Origin: Acanthochromis polyacanthus
Lineage: Eukaryota; Chordata; Actinopteri; Pomacentridae
NCBI RefSeq assembly: GCF_021347895.1
Contig: NC_067113.1
Location: 7,669,489 to 7,733,488, forward strand
Direction of reading: 5' to 3'
Length of the DNA stretch: 64,000 nucleotides
Shown here: positions 1-12,537 of the stretch, piece by piece
Position numbering within the stretch: position 1 is the stretch's first letter
Layout: each line of letters opens with the position of its first letter
Made by a program: the position numbers and the translations under genes
The notes under the pieces: generated by a model
The model's database searches: none
Told to the model about the DNA's origin: nothing
The model's input: only the letters and a program-made list of their open reading frames with translations

Positions 1-379
1 GTGTTGAACCATTTCATGCCACACAAGCTGGGGCAGAGCGGAGCGACCACATCAGAGCTACTTTAATAAATCTTCTCTGACTTCTCCTGAGTCATTGGCC
101 AAGGCCACAAGTCTTCAGTCTTTCACAGACGAAGGGTAATCTGTGCAGCCACCAGCGCCTAAGTGCTGGCCGCCATGACCTTCCCTTCAGACACATGTCC
201 AAGTGAGAGAATATTCAAAAATATTGAGGTGAATAAAGTTGGACAAGGCAGTAACTTTGTGTACAAGAAACACAGTGACAGGGTTGTTGGTTTATTTATT
301 TTTCTCTTTTTTTTTTTTTTTGCAAAGTTTGCCTTCATGTGACAATGTTTTTTATGAAAATACAAATGCTGTTGTAAGT
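1..379. other. No gene recognised
   Basis: No coding or repeat family is recognised. A short T-rich run near 305-320 is the only low-complexity feature. Confidence 0.5.
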
Positions 380-648
380 ACCTGAACATGTTTGTAGACC
401 ATATGCACCCTTTCATGGCAACAGTATTACCAGATAGCAGTGGTCTCTTTGAGCAGAATAATGTTACCTACCACACTGCAGGCGTTGTTCAGGAATGGTT
501 TGAGGAATATGATGAAGAGTTCAACATGTTGATTCGGCCTCCAAATTCAGACCTAAGTCCCGCTGAGCATCCATGGGAAATATTCTGGCGGCACTTGAGG
601 GAACTCCACAATATTAGACAGGTGGTGTTAATGCTGTAGCTAACTGGT
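380..648 (+). pseudogene. Tc1-like transposase C-terminal remnant
   Basis: Part of a Tc1/mariner transposase, the DDE enzyme that cuts and pastes DNA at TA sites. Seen here: a frame of about 83 residues from 388 containing HTAGVVQEWFEE and then NSDLSPAEHPWE, the usual context of the last catalytic acidic residue in this family. The upstream helix-turn-helix and first aspartate are absent. After residue 75 the frame jumps to 3'-terminal sequence of the element, which suggests an internal deletion. No intact inverted termini were found. It looks like the same broad subfamily as the remnants near 9.3 and 58.2 kb. Dead copy. Confidence 0.8.
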
Positions 649-1559
649 GTAGTTAAATGGAAATGCAAATGTCACTCAAAGATGACATTCACTTACTCAA
701 ACACCTTCTGAGTTTCTATATTTACTGGATCTCAGCTCATAGACTTTAAACTGGGAGAAGATCACATGAACTCAAGTCACTTCTCCTGAGTCTGGGAAGG
801 TTTCACCAGAGATATTTATTTAATTTTATTAACAGTATTATGAGTGACCACTGGTACATATTGGCAACAAAGCTAAGTGCTGTATACAGCTCTCTGAATG
901 CGTCCATGCCAAGGACAGCTTCTCAGAGCTGCCAGCATAACTCTACACTCTTAGTCCTGTTCACATAGACAATCTCATCATCTTGAGAAGTACTTACACT
1001 GTGGTAAAGTGACACATTTCCTTTACCACCTGAGTCTTCCTATAGTTATGCTGCTATAGGCCTGACTTCCCATGATGCATTGAGCACTTCTTCTTTACTC
1101 TGTGTTTTGTCTCTCCATGTCTTTATATGCCACTCTTGCATGTGGCTAACTCTGTGCCTCCTCTCTTCTGCAGTTTGTGCTTTTGTCCTACACGTCTCTG
1201 ATCTGCAGTTGCTGGCCTCACCGACCTCCAAAGTGTTTATTGTTTTCTTATGGATTGTTTGTCTGTTCTCCATCTGCAGTCCTGTTCTCTGTCCCTTTTA
1301 CCCTCACTCCATACAGTCGAGCAGATGGTCTCCCTCCCTGTCCCTGGTACTGACTGAGTTCTTTTTTTCCTTCTTGTTCAAGGGGAGTGTTTTATTCTCC
1401 CAACTGTTGCCAAATGCTGCTCAAATGGACTCCAAAGGACTTTTTTTGGCATTACTGGGTTTCTCTTTACACACTTTGTAAAGGCCTTGCTCTATGAAGT
1501 GCTGTGACATGGCATATGTTGTGAATTGGTGCTTTTACCCCAGCTGACAGGATACACCT
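649..1559. other. No gene recognised
   Basis: Open frames here, including a hydrophobic one at 1080-1481, resemble no family I know and have no supporting signals. Confidence 0.5.
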
Positions 1560-1600
1560 GGATCTAAAAAGCGCCTTAGATCGAGGCACTTTTTAGATCC
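1560..1600. repeat. Short inverted repeat (hairpin)
   Basis: Two 16-base arms (GGATCTAAAAAGCGCC and its near complement, one mismatch) flank a 9-base spacer. Could be the core of a small foldback element. Function unknown. Confidence 0.7.
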
Positions 1601-3168
1601 CATGCCTGGGCCACCCATTCTTCACCCATTGGCTCTCAGACCTGGAATCCCCAACCCTTAGCTCTACAGCCACTCAAAAGGGCAAACATGGTAGTTAATT
1701 CACTACATGGATTTGATTTCATAACTTGCCCTTGCAAGGACAGGATGTGCTCACTTTATTTTGTTCACTTTTCTCATTTCACCAGTAGCCCTCAATGCTT
1801 GCCAGGAAAGTCTTATGAGAGTGTTTCTTGCTTAAGACTGCATTTTCACACCATGCCAAGCAGAGGTCAAGCAAATCCTGCAGAGCCAGGAGACAGCGGT
1901 CTAACACCAACAACCTTCCCATTGTATCAGACTTGCCTTCCAATAGTCCATTGACCCTCCCTCAGGCTCCATTATTTTTCCCCTCTGATATAATGGATCA
2001 AGAACCTCCTGTAGAGGGAACAGATGGTCAGAGCTCAGCGTAACCCAAGGCCTTTCTACCCACGGCTGCTTTCCTTTTCCTGGTTTGTAATTATCCCTTA
2101 AGGGGGAGCAACCCAAAGTGGCTTTCCAGCTTTCAGCTTTTGGCCGGAGCTTCAGCTTTAGCTCCAGACTGAAAGAGAAGGATGCCATGGCACAGATTGT
2201 GGGGTCATTGTGGCATACAGAGAAGTTTAGCTGAGCTGTGTGGTTTGAGTAGATAAAATCCCTGAGATGGAGAAAAGACACAGTGTAAAAATCATGTGCA
2301 ATTAAGATAAAAAAGGATGGTACACACTCACAGCATATAGTGTAATCAGGTAATAGAACAGAATCGGGCAAAAATAGTGATATATAGATATTTTTATTAT
2401 GGAGATGTCACATAAATTTAACGGGCCACCAAGGTTGACATGATTAACAAAGCAAGAGGGGGAGGGGGTGGGGTGGGGGGGGCAGAGTTCGGGCTAAAAC
2501 ATTGCTTTCTGTTATCATTTTTGATGCTGTACATCCTAGAGCGAGTTATGAGGAATTTAAGCAGTTATTAGATAAGAAGTCACCTCAGCACAGCAGCAGA
2601 GCAGAGCCCACACATACACTGAAAAGTAAAATACCACCAACTGTGTTCCTGGATAAGTCATGAGGCGCCAAACAACGAGAGGCAGGCTCATTGTGGTTCT
2701 TCCAGAAGAAACAACACAATGCAATAAGTGACCTCAAGCACACGAGGACCTTGCAGGGAGGCGAGCTCAAGAAAGATCTGAAATGGAAAAATTCAATTTG
2801 TGTAGAGCAAACTGTCACTGTGTGACAATCCACACAATATCAGGGTGTGGCCGGGATGTGAGAGATGAAGCAAGCAGTCAGAAGCCTCCTCCTATGCTCT
2901 TTCATAATTTATTTGTAATGACATCTGGCAGTGTTTTAGGTGTCATTCTTTGCCAGCATAACACACTTTCACAATGTTGCCATGGGAAATGTCATTTGCT
3001 TGTTTTCATCTTCCGTCAGCAGGTCATTAACAGTCTGGTCTCATCCCTCTGTCCTGTTCTCACTTGTTTATCCTAATCTCATACAACAATGCAGCACAAG
3101 AGAATAGAAAGACTTTATAATTGCATTCCTCTATCTAATTTTGCTATAGCAATAAGGATATGTCCTTA
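1601..3168. other. No gene recognised; G-rich tract
   Basis: Contains a G-rich tract at about 2457-2483. Frames on both strands up to 156 codons (1901-2371, minus) have no recognisable domain and are treated as chance. Confidence 0.5.
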
Positions 3169-3218
3169 TTCCTACAGTATAAGTGAGAGTCTATAGACTC
3201 TCACTTATACTGTAGGAA
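3169..3218. repeat. Perfect 50-bp palindrome
   Basis: The 25 bases 3169-3193 are the exact reverse complement of 3194-3218, with no spacer. The axis lies inside CTATAG. The complementarity stops at 3168/3219. It lies about 80 bases before a dispersed repeat copy. Confidence 0.95.
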
Positions 3219-3299
3219 AGTTTAATAAAAAGGCACCTGAAATGGATTCTACTGCTGCAATATATGTTGCATAACACAGGGCGTTGTACCATCTATAGT

Positions 3300-3890
3300 G
3301 TTTTATGATTCCACCAAGGAATGCAGTGGAGTTATGTGACGATCGGCGTACGTTTGTCTGGCCGTCTGTTATTCCATCTGTGTGCAACATTATTCAAAAA
3401 TGGACTAACAGATTTGGATGAAATTTTCAGGGAAGGTGAGAAATGACACAAGGACTATCACATAAGATTTTGGCAGTGATGTTGCTTATAGTCTGGATCC
3501 ATGAATTTTCTAAAGATTTCTGTATCATTGTGAGATAACAGCATGGCATCACTGTAACTATGACAACAAGTGAACACTACGTCAGCTGCTTGCGATCCTA
3601 CTACAAATCTATCTGCAGACTTATCGGGACTTGTCTGTCGGAAATAATGCAAGGATCAGTTGATTAAATTGTGGGGGTATTTCGGAGTCCCATTAATTCC
3701 CGCCATCCACTACTTATTTAGGTCACACGATTCCGTATCCGTACATAACGTACACATGCATAACACAAACCTGTGCACAGCGCAAGGTCATTTTGTTTGT
3801 GGGTACATCTGTATCAAATGATCACATTCTATTTTGCCGTGATTTCTGATCATCAGTAACTAATAAATGCCGATTTTCTTTTAAAAAAAT
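3300..3890 (+). repeat. Unclassified dispersed repeat, copy A
   Basis: The longest of four related copies. It starts near a CCACCAAGGAATGC block, continues through GGAGTTATGTGACGATCGG, and includes a central GTCTGGATCCATG block and a GTATCATTGTGAGATA block. It ends in an A-rich stretch near 3890. No long reading frame or paired termini were found, so it could be a SINE-like or non-autonomous element. The other copies are at 6258-6335, 23925-24236 and 27127-27395. Confidence 0.7.
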
Positions 3891-4369
3891 GCTGCATATC
3901 TGATGGTATTTTACATTATTTTGAAGAATGGGCTAACTGAACATTGAAGAATAGGCTACCTCTCTTTTTTCTTTCTGTTTAATATTTTGAGGCATTATTT
4001 CTATTTTTACATAATTGATAATTGGGAGGTTATTTTGAAGAATGGTACTCTACCTCACTTTTCCTAACTAAGGTGTAAGTGTCAGACTTAGAGAGATGAT
4101 TATTTCTTATTTTGTTAAACATCTGAATGCATGTGTTCCTACAGAACTTGAGTCAATAACTATTAAAGACTAGAGCATGCCATATTTGTATGTGACTGAT
4201 TATATTGTTTAGGAGAATTGCTTTAAATTAATACATATTTTATTTATAAAGCAACTGTTTGTGAGTGTTTTGGGCTATTTTTCTGTATATCCAGGTAAAG
4301 TGTTCTTTTCTGGGGAATTCAGAATATCTGTTTAACTGAGTTTGAAGCACAGAAAGCCCCCTGACCCAT
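3891..4369. other. AT-rich, no gene recognised
   Basis: AT-rich sequence with nothing recognisable. Confidence 0.5.
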
Positions 4370-4393
4370 GGGGGGGGGGGGGGGGGGGGGGGG
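4370..4393. repeat. Poly-G run (24 G)
   Basis: An uninterrupted run of 24 guanines. It is prone to length error in sequencing and capable of quadruplex structure. Confidence 0.95.
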
Positions 4394-4460
4394 ACTGAAA
4401 ATGCACGTGAGCTGGAAGTGTGTCCTCTTTTCAGAGAAACAGAATATGGTCACCCTAAAA

Positions 4461-4680
4461 CAACCACACTCACATTCACACCTATGGACAATTTAAAATC
4501 ACAAGTTAACCTCAGTATGCCTTTGGACTGTGGAAGGAAGCCGGAGAACCCGGTGAAAACCACACATGCACAGTGAGAACATGCAAACTTCATGCAGACA
4601 GATCCCAGGCCGGGAGGCAAGTCGGGGACCTTCTAGCTGTGCTAACAGTGGTGGCTACAAAGCAACTGTGCCACCTGCAA
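4461..4680 (-). repeat. tRNA-headed SINE, partial
   Basis: On the minus strand it reads as the head and body of the SINE seen complete at 54594-54938, including blocks such as CTCCGGCTTCC and GTGAATGTGAGTGTGG. The (TGGA)n tail is missing. Diverged copy. Confidence 0.75.
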
Positions 4681-6257
4681 TAATATAATTTAATGAGAAG
4701 TACAAAACCACTTTTCCAAATGATATACTGTAGCTATCTCTACCTTCATCATTCAAATGCAGTCCAAGCGGCAGTCGTAAATCATTTAACTATAAAGTTC
4801 TGAGGATCTAAAACTGAGATATATCTGGCTTCAAAGTGACATCTACCATTTAAAAACAGAAACATAATTAAAATTAATAAACTGACTGACAGTAAAAGAG
4901 ACAGATAATTATAGTTTCCTGACAAGAACCAGGTACAGTACCTTGAGGTTAAAAAAAGAATAATTCTCAAAGAGATCATGAGTGATATATTTTAAGTAAT
5001 TACTTCTCAGCAGTTAGTGAAGAAAACCATTTCTTTCATGTGTACTTTAATATTGTGGACTTATTTTGACCATGTGCCTGTCAAAACAAGTAGTGTCCAC
5101 ATAAAGAGGCTATATGCTGTCAGCAGCAGTGAGCTGTGAAACATAAGGATCATGTACTAAAGCTTCCCCAATTACAAGCGACAGCAAGGCACAACTGGAT
5201 TCCCCTTAATTGTTTGAGTGAAGTTTAAACTGCAAATCTGCATGTGTGTGTGTGAATTTCACCAGGAGCTTTCATGCCTCAGGACGTCAGTGAACCAATT
5301 AATCTAGCCCATAATAGACTGTGATTGTGGATTATTTCGCTGATTGGAAGGTTTATGCGGCAGCGGTTAATTATCTTTAAAGGCTTTGACTGACGTCCAC
5401 ATCTCTTTCAACTCCCCAATTTAATTTTCAATTCTAATGCAATAATCACACTGACCCAATTACTGATCGACTACAGGTATGCTGACATTCAAGCAGGACG
5501 GCTGCGCCATTTCTGTCACTCGCTTCAGAATCATTTTTCTATAACAGACAGGCAAAAATGGACGCTGTTCCTGTCTCACATGCTAATAAAAAAGTAACAA
5601 GAGGACAGGATCCATATTGTACGAGCTGAGGAGCAGACAGGGCATCCAGCACAGTGATGGGAACTAATTGGAAGCGACAGTGAGTTGATAGGCTGACACG
5701 ATCCGGGTCACGGTGTCGCTGGGAATCATTCACCAGTATCCAGAGCAATGTATAGAACAGGAACCTTAATATTTCGCACAAACATGGTAATAAAAATGCT
5801 ACATAATTACCACTTCTATTACTTATAGATAAAAATTTACATTTGTTTGAAATATGATAAAATCCCTCTTTCATTTTCTCTTGTACACATTCTTGTACAC
5901 ACTCTTGTACAATGGTTTTGATTCTGCAGAGCCAAACAGTGTAGTGCAATACTAAGCAGCCCACAATGTACATCTAAAGATACTAAATAAAAAACATGCT
6001 GGGGTTCTACAGATGGATGTGTTGGTCTGTCATCCACCGCTGTGGCTGCTAAGAAAAAACAAAAAAAGCATCTGTAGTTCTGTCTAATCAACGGTTATCA
6101 AGCAAGATGTGAGTAATTTCGGAAGATGCAACATTCTAGTTTTGAGGTTCAAATAATAAATTAATATTACATGACTGCATTATTTTTTCATTTAAAGAAA
6201 AAAAAGTTTCAGAACCAGTACTGAAACATGTATTCATAGTCTGTTTTTGAGTAACAT
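4681..6257. other. No gene recognised
   Basis: Nothing family-like. The 144-codon minus frame at 5539-5973 has no domain. A threefold TTGTACAC-type microrepeat occurs at about 5880-5911. Confidence 0.5.
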
Positions 6258-6335
6258 TGCTAACAGACAGACGGACAGACGGACAAACGTATGTCGATCG
6301 TCACATAACTCCGCCGCATTCCTTGGTGGAGTAAA
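6258..6335 (-). repeat. Unclassified dispersed repeat, copy B (5' end only)
   Basis: The reverse complement matches the first 80 or so bases of copy A, from the CCACCAAGGAATGC block through the GTCCGTCTGT tract. The rest is missing. Confidence 0.75.
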
Positions 6336-6350
6336 ATAAAATCCTATTCT

Positions 6351-6512
6351 GTCTGCACTGCCTGTAGACACTATGGTCCTTTTATCACTCTTGAACTTGT
6401 TTTATGGCTCCTATCCAGGTTGTTTTCTCCTGACTAGATCCTTGCTTCTGTTGTATCTACTCTCAGATGTACGTGGCTTTGGATAAAATCGTCTGCTATA
6501 TGAAGCTGTAGA
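6351..6512 (+). mobile_element. L2-clade LINE 3' tail fragment
   Basis: Matches, in opposite orientation, the 3' end of the LINE at 19500-20405. It shares the TGTAGACACTATGGTCC block and ends with a GCTTTGGATAAAAT-CGTCTGCT signature, common at the 3' ends of fish LINEs and SINEs. 5'-truncated. Confidence 0.7.
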
Positions 6513-6523
6513 ACTGTAGGAGC

Positions 6524-8620
6524 TGCCTCAGTGTTCATCTGTGTCTACACAGGAGGTATTCAGGCACAATATTGAGTCGTGGGTCAGCAGTGTTTTGGAA
6601 GCACTCTAAGCTCAATACTCAATCACTGTCATTATGTGCGTAAAATAAAGGAAAATAGACCAGACACTCGCATTTATGGTAAAACAAGTAAAAGCAATGC
6701 CATTACGCAGACTGTGTGGACAGCTTGACTGATAAAAATAGATGTCTGCCTCTTCTGTCCGACGCACATGAGACAGATGACGAGTGTTCTTAGTCTTTGT
6801 CAGAATCCTGTTTTAGCCTGACTGCACACAGTTTTGAAAGGAATTTTTGTTGGAAATTGACATGTTGACAAGCTTAAACCAATCTGGATGCAAAGGAATA
6901 TAAGGAATCATTTAAGCTCCTAAACATGTCAGTAAATGACATTAGCAACATGTATTAAAACTTTAGAGATAGTACAATTTTTTAAAAAAAAAGACTATTT
7001 TAGCCCTGTGATTTAATCAAATGTATTTTGACACATGAAGGCAATGCCCCAGATATAGAGCATGTCTGATTTAAGTTGTTGGGAAAAAAAATGTCTTCAA
7101 TAATTCTTTCAGTTTATACCAAGTGCGACACATATTAGTCTTCTCCCTTCATCCTTCATCCTTCAACACATCCATCTCAATCAGTCAGCACACTGCTCTG
7201 CTGAATTATGTGGCAGAAGTTTCACAGAGCAACTTGGAGAAGAGTGTGTGAGGAAGACATCACTGTGAGTCCAGTGATCAACATGACAGGGTTGCAGGTA
7301 GGGAGCAGATTGATGCTGCATTCACTCCTTCCTACTGTTCATTAGTAAATTCTGAACTATAAGCTCTTTGTACTATTTGGAATAAGAGAGAAACACCATC
7401 CATCACTTTCAGACCGTTGGCTTTATCCTGCGTTGTGCAATTATTCTTTCCACTCTCTGTCTCTATTGTCTCTCTTGCTTGATCTGTCGGAAACCTTTTA
7501 GCTCAAAGGATTTTTGTGAAGGATCTGAATTTCTCTATGTATGAAACATATCTGAAACATGTTTCACAACAGCACAGCAGATCATTTCATTTTTCCACAT
7601 TCCTCACTGCTAATTTTGTCTAAATCAGTTCAATTAAGAAGTCCTCCGGAGAGGGGCACTTCAGGGAAAAGGAAGGGGTAAAATCTGCCGCTCAGGCCCA
7701 TGTGATGTGAGTGAGACATCACAAACAAATGCTGCCAACCTGTGAATCAGGCATCTCCTGTCGCGTACAGCCACTCAGAGTGGCCACTGAAGGCTCAAGT
7801 GGTGACTGTATCTGCTATTGGCTCATTTAATAAGGAACACACTCAGGGGAGCTAATTAAAGAGCAATCAGGTGAAGTCTTACAATTTCTAACTGCCTCCC
7901 AGTGGTCTAGGGGCTATGAACTAAAAGAGGAGAAGAGGAAATCAAAAGGGATTTATACTGTGTACTGTATGTGCGAATAGAAAGGAAAATACTTTGAAGA
8001 ACATTTGAACTTTGACTGTAGCAGGAGGGGTCTAAACCCAAGAGTACGGAGACGCAGTGCCTGCTCACATGGTAGAGTTCAACATATTATATTAAAAAGC
8101 GTCACATAATTCACAGTACTTGAGCATTTCACTGACAAAATAAAGAAACACCTTTGAATACAAGGTTGATACAGTAAAGAAAACATGACACAGCCACATT
8201 CCCAGTCAGCTGCAGCTAGTTCCTTTGGCACATACTTTGGGATGACTCTACCAAAGTTGCACTATGTTAAAGCATGATTCTGGCTAATGTCAAACTGGTA
8301 TGTTTGCTATTTAAATGGTCAATAATTAACAAACCGAATACTCCACGTGTTACAGAGATTTGCAGAACATTAGCTTACTTCGGGGCACCCAGCAGCTGTC
8401 CGAAAAGGATGATTTTCACATGATTCATTGAAAATGTTTGTATTAAAATCGGACCGGAAGTGAAAATAGGCATTGGTCACCTGAAAATACCCTTTTGCTA
8501 ACTATATTAGAGATCTCCATCTGCCATCCGAAATCTGGCACAATTAAAAACTACATAGTCATATAGTCACTGACTGGGTATAAGATGGACAAACCCTCCT
8601 TGATGTTGCCCATAGGTTTC
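6524..8620. other. No gene recognised
   Basis: About 2.1 kb of AT-rich sequence with no frame, repeat or RNA gene I can support. Confidence 0.5.
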
Positions 8621-8690
8621 CAAACATCCATCCATCCATTCTATACACCACTTAATCCTCATTGGAGTCAACCAGTCTCAAGTGGACATC
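8621..8690 (-). repeat. SINE 3' tail fragment
   Basis: A (CATC)n run followed by a TTCTATACACC-type block is the minus-strand 3' end of the (TGGA)n-tailed SINE. Strongly 5'-truncated. Confidence 0.65.
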
Positions 8691-9239
8691 CAAGGAACTG
8701 CAGTTTTTGCTACTTCCACATTGACCCAATTTTCCAGCACCTCAAAGTTGTTGTTGGTGTATAATTAATTTAGACTGTCTGGGGTTTCAGTATTTGTGAT
8801 AGGCTGAGCTAATCATCCACTGATTGTAGATTGGTAGTTTTAGCACATTTAAAGCTGCTCTGATGACTACTTTATACTATCAATGGATCAAATGACTAAC
8901 TCTGGTCTGTGTTTTCTTTAAAGTGACCCCCATAGCGACAAACTTTCAAAGAATTGTTTAGAGTTGTTTTAAAGCAAAAGAGTTATAAAAATTCATCACG
9001 TACTACCTGACTGCCACCAAGCAAAGAAAGCAAATCTGTGAATAGCTAGTTAACTCAATAGAAAATTTAGCAGATTAGAATGCAGACTTTTTTTTCCCCC
9101 AAAATGGAGCTAAAAGGACAGTAAATATTCCACTTGTACTTATTATTTAACAAAACATGTTAAACTTTAACCATAATAACTTTAGAAGATGTGTTATATT
9201 ATGGGGTACAGGTGTAAAGGATTTTTCCTTTACCCCTAT
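8691..9239. other. No gene recognised
   Basis: AT-rich. Nothing recognisable. Confidence 0.5.
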
Positions 9240-9530
9240 ACCAGATGGCAAAGTGGATCACTGAATCGTTTGATGAGTATGAAAATGATGAAAATCATAT
9301 GCTGTGGCTTTCATAGTCACCATGTTTCAGTCCAATTGAACACCGATACAAGATTTTGGAACTGTTTGTCAGACAATGCTTACCACTACCACTCTGGAAA
9401 CACCAAATAGGTGAATATCTTTTGGAAGAATGGTGTAATCCTCTAGTACATCGTATCAATGCCAAGGTGCATTGAATAATTGACACATAGTGGCAAAAAG
9501 TATTATGAAGACATTTATTGTGGTTTCTTC
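9240..9530 (+). pseudogene. Tc1-like transposase C-terminal remnant
   Basis: At the DNA level this matches the 3' part of a common fish Tc1-like family: GTCCAATTGAACACC encodes the PIEH segment around the last catalytic acid, followed by the conserved tract ending in AATGCCAAGGTGCATTGAA. Frames are broken by stops and indels. No first catalytic aspartate, N-terminal DNA-binding region or terminal repeats were found. Confidence 0.75.
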
Positions 9531-11640
9531 TTTATTTTTTTTTACCCATCTTCTTGCTTTGTTTCCCAAGCTTCATGCACTGGCAGAAAAGTTGTTGAAT
9601 GATCAAAAACTATACCAAACTAACATTTGGTAAATTCTTCTATGTTGTCAAAGGCTGAGCAAACCATAAACTGAGTTGCAGCTGGCAGTCAGTAGTCTTG
9701 TTCTCCAATAAAAACTTATAATGATGCAACGACTCGTGAACTTCCAAATACAATGAAAATCCATTGAGTTCCATTGAGTATTGTAGCTTTCTAAAAGTAT
9801 TTGAAAGTTGTTTATGTTCAGTCATTCTGTTGAGAAATGTGCTACAGTTTGGGGTACTGTTGGTGGCAATCTTTCTTTGTATCTCACCTCTGGACTTGGA
9901 GTAAAATGCAGAGCAGAAAGGAAGATTTTTGGACAATGGTTTGACTCAGTGGCTGTAGTGGTGGTTTCTAACGTGGGAGTTATTTGTGGCAATTACATGC
10001 AGAGGCCTTCCAAAGGAGTGAAGTGCTACGACCAGCTTATCACGGAGAAATTCTGACTCACTGCCATTTATGTTGGGCTCTGAACTAGGTGTACACACTT
10101 CAGTGCAAAACAGGGTAGTATAGTTAAGTACTTTGTAGTTCTTATGGATAGTGAGAGCTGGAAGAGTCAAGGTGTTTGTACTCATATATCCTGCCTACCA
10201 CTTCACTTATTTTTGCAAACTCTGTGGTTTGGCACAAGTCAATCAAGTGTGACCAGTCGAGTGCAATAAAGGTGTGCCAGGTACACTTTGGTAATTTCAT
10301 GGCCAGCTCACCTGTCATATCTGCAGCACAGCTGAATCAGAAAGAATTCATTATCATCTGTTATATATATTAGGTTTTTCATGTTGAGATGGTGACAATG
10401 GCGATCAATCACATGTACGACTAACAGTTTGGAAATTGCACAGAGTTTCTCTCAGAGAAAAGTTACTGCTGTCTGTTATGTTCAGAAGTTCAAATATGAA
10501 GACATGATCAAATATACAGTACTCCTAAACGCAAATGACTCTTCTATTCATTTTTTGAACTTCATTAAAATCTTGTGGTCATCAAGCTTTCTGAGCTTAA
10601 TAGTGCATGATTTTATTTGTCATCCCAGTGATTCATTCATCTGCCATCTGCCTAAGCATCTGAAGTGAAAACTCTACAGTAACAAACAACAACTTTGATG
10701 AGCACAAAAGCATTGAGGTTTTGTGTATATTTTACAACAGTCTCCCACTTTTTGAGCAAAACTGAACTAACACATCAACTGTGTGTAATTGTGGTTTGAG
10801 TGAGTAACTTACTCCTGTTAAAGGTTGCATGTGGAACAGATTCTTGCTGACTTCAGATGACTGTGAAGAGAGTCATCAGTGTAAAAGAGAGGCCTTGATT
10901 TAGGCTACTAACTCATTCATCATTTATTTGTCTCGGAGGGAGTCAATACTATAGCTCCCAACACCCTGCTTAGTTAAGCTTGATATGTTCTAGTGGCAAA
11001 GGATGGGTCAAAGCCGAGACAGCAAACTTGTTGTTTAATGCTAGATATAGTACTTTACATGAGCTCTCTGAAAACACAGCAGTGTATTCAGAACACATTT
11101 GTGCAACCTCCCTCATTGCATGCTTTTTGTGTTATGTGGATAAATAAAAGGTTTTTGCACATCAGTCTACACTCAGTAGCCCATAATCTTTGAAAATGCA
11201 TTAAGCTTCAAGTGTCTCATTTGCAGAAGGATTCACAGCCTCAGTTCAGTGCTTTGTAAGAGCCCCATTTCGCTTTTCTTGTTTAAGTCTCTACAAGCCT
11301 TAAACACCTGGATTTAAGTAGTTTATTCCTCTCAAGCACAGTCAGAACGGAGGGGAAGCTTCTGTGATCTGCCCTCTTTGGGTATTTCTACAGATCTTTT
11401 GCGGGTTTAAAAAGCCCAAATTATGTTTTTTGAGGTTTTCCTTTTCCTTTACTGTGTTATTGCTTTTTGAGGTGTGTAAAGTCACAAAGTCCAAGAGTTA
11501 TTCTCTCCCACAGAAAACTCTGCTCTCTGAAACACCACATTTGAAATGTAGTCTTTTCTTCTATTACTTATTTGCGTCACCATTTAATGCATAATGTCAA
11601 CTTTTAACAGCAATAAGAACATAATGTTGACTCTTTAAGT
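9531..11640. other. No gene recognised
   Basis: Holds overlapping short frames on both strands between 9640 and 10373. None resembles a known family. An old, unidentifiable element is possible. Confidence 0.45.
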
Positions 11641-11754
11641 CTGGGCTTTGGCTTGGTCTCTCGGGGACAGTGAAAGCCTTTTTCCACCATGAAGAACCGG
11701 GTGCTAGTTCTGGTGCTTAGTTGGTTCAAATATTCCCAGAGGAAAAGAAAATTC

Positions 11755-12120
11755 AAAAAGAGATCTCAAAAATGTTTCATTTACTTCTCCTAGACAACTT
11801 TGAGATCTGCGTGACACCAAACTGAGACTAAGGCTTATTGCTCCTGTGTCTCTTTTTTTTTCTCCTGAGCAATAAGATGCACTAAATCTCAGTTAGTCTC
11901 CTTTAAAGTTTCAGAAGAGATCTCAACAAGCTCTCATATAATTCTCAGAGTTTCTCAAGTTTTCTGTCTCTTTGTGATCTCAGGCAGAGAAATCAGAGAG
12001 CTCTCTCTAAGAACTCAGTCTGTTCTCATCCCAGTTTCAGTTCATGCATCTCATACTAAGCTCAGACAGAATAAATGAAGAGATCTCCACAAGCGCTCAT
12101 TGAATTCTCAAAGCCAGATC
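11755..12120. repeat. TCTC/GAGA-motif repeat, left part
   Basis: Dense scatter of AGATCTC, TCTCCT and GAGAAA motifs. The same texture resumes at 12650-12870, and between them lie LINE and SINE fragments. I infer one older element split by insertions. Superfamily unknown. Confidence 0.5.
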
Positions 12121-12189
12121 AACGTTTTGGTTGTTTTTAATCATCTAGCATGTTGACTTTATTGTAATCCACATGATATTTTTTTTAAA

Positions 12190-12390
12190 TTAATTAATAA
12201 AGATTCAGATTACTTTATTCATCCCAAAAGGGAAATTCATTTGTCTGTCAGCTCATCTACTATTTGCTATAGAATTTTAAAGCCTGATCGCTGTGGGTAC
12301 AAAGATCTTCTATATCTCTCTGTCCTGCAGTCAAGAGAGAGGCCCACCACGATATTATGAGTGGATGATCCATGGTGTTTAGAATGATAA
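12190..12390 (-). mobile_element. L2/CR1-type LINE 3' end
   Basis: Read on the minus strand, it ends with ATTTCCCTTTTGGGATGAAT followed by AAAG, the 3' signature of many fish L2/CR1/Rex-type LINEs. It is preceded by a decayed segment resembling the last codons of ORF2. 5'-truncated. The element at 63598-64000 ends with a related block. Confidence 0.6.
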
Positions 12391-12537
12391 ATCCAGTCAA
12401 GTGGGAGGAGAGGGTGACATGATTGAAGTCACCATATGTTATTATAAGTGCCTCAAGATGTTTAGGATGTATCCTGGCAACTTCTTATTTGTTGCAGCAT
12501 TTGTAAGGTGTGTGTGTGCAGATTAATATACGCATAG

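Noticed and set aside
1080..1481. 133-codon hydrophobic, Cys/Leu-rich plus frame
   Set aside because: Pyrimidine-rich DNA readily yields such frames; nothing suggests a real membrane protein.
1901..2371. 156-codon minus-strand frame
   Set aside because: No domain, no splice or promoter context and no repeat match. Composition is not distinctive.
5539..6091. Two overlapping minus-strand frames of 144 and 84 codons
   Set aside because: Overlapping frames without motifs; treated as chance.
9640..10373. Cluster of overlapping frames, possibly an old transposase
   Set aside because: I could not find a catalytic or DNA-binding motif in any frame.
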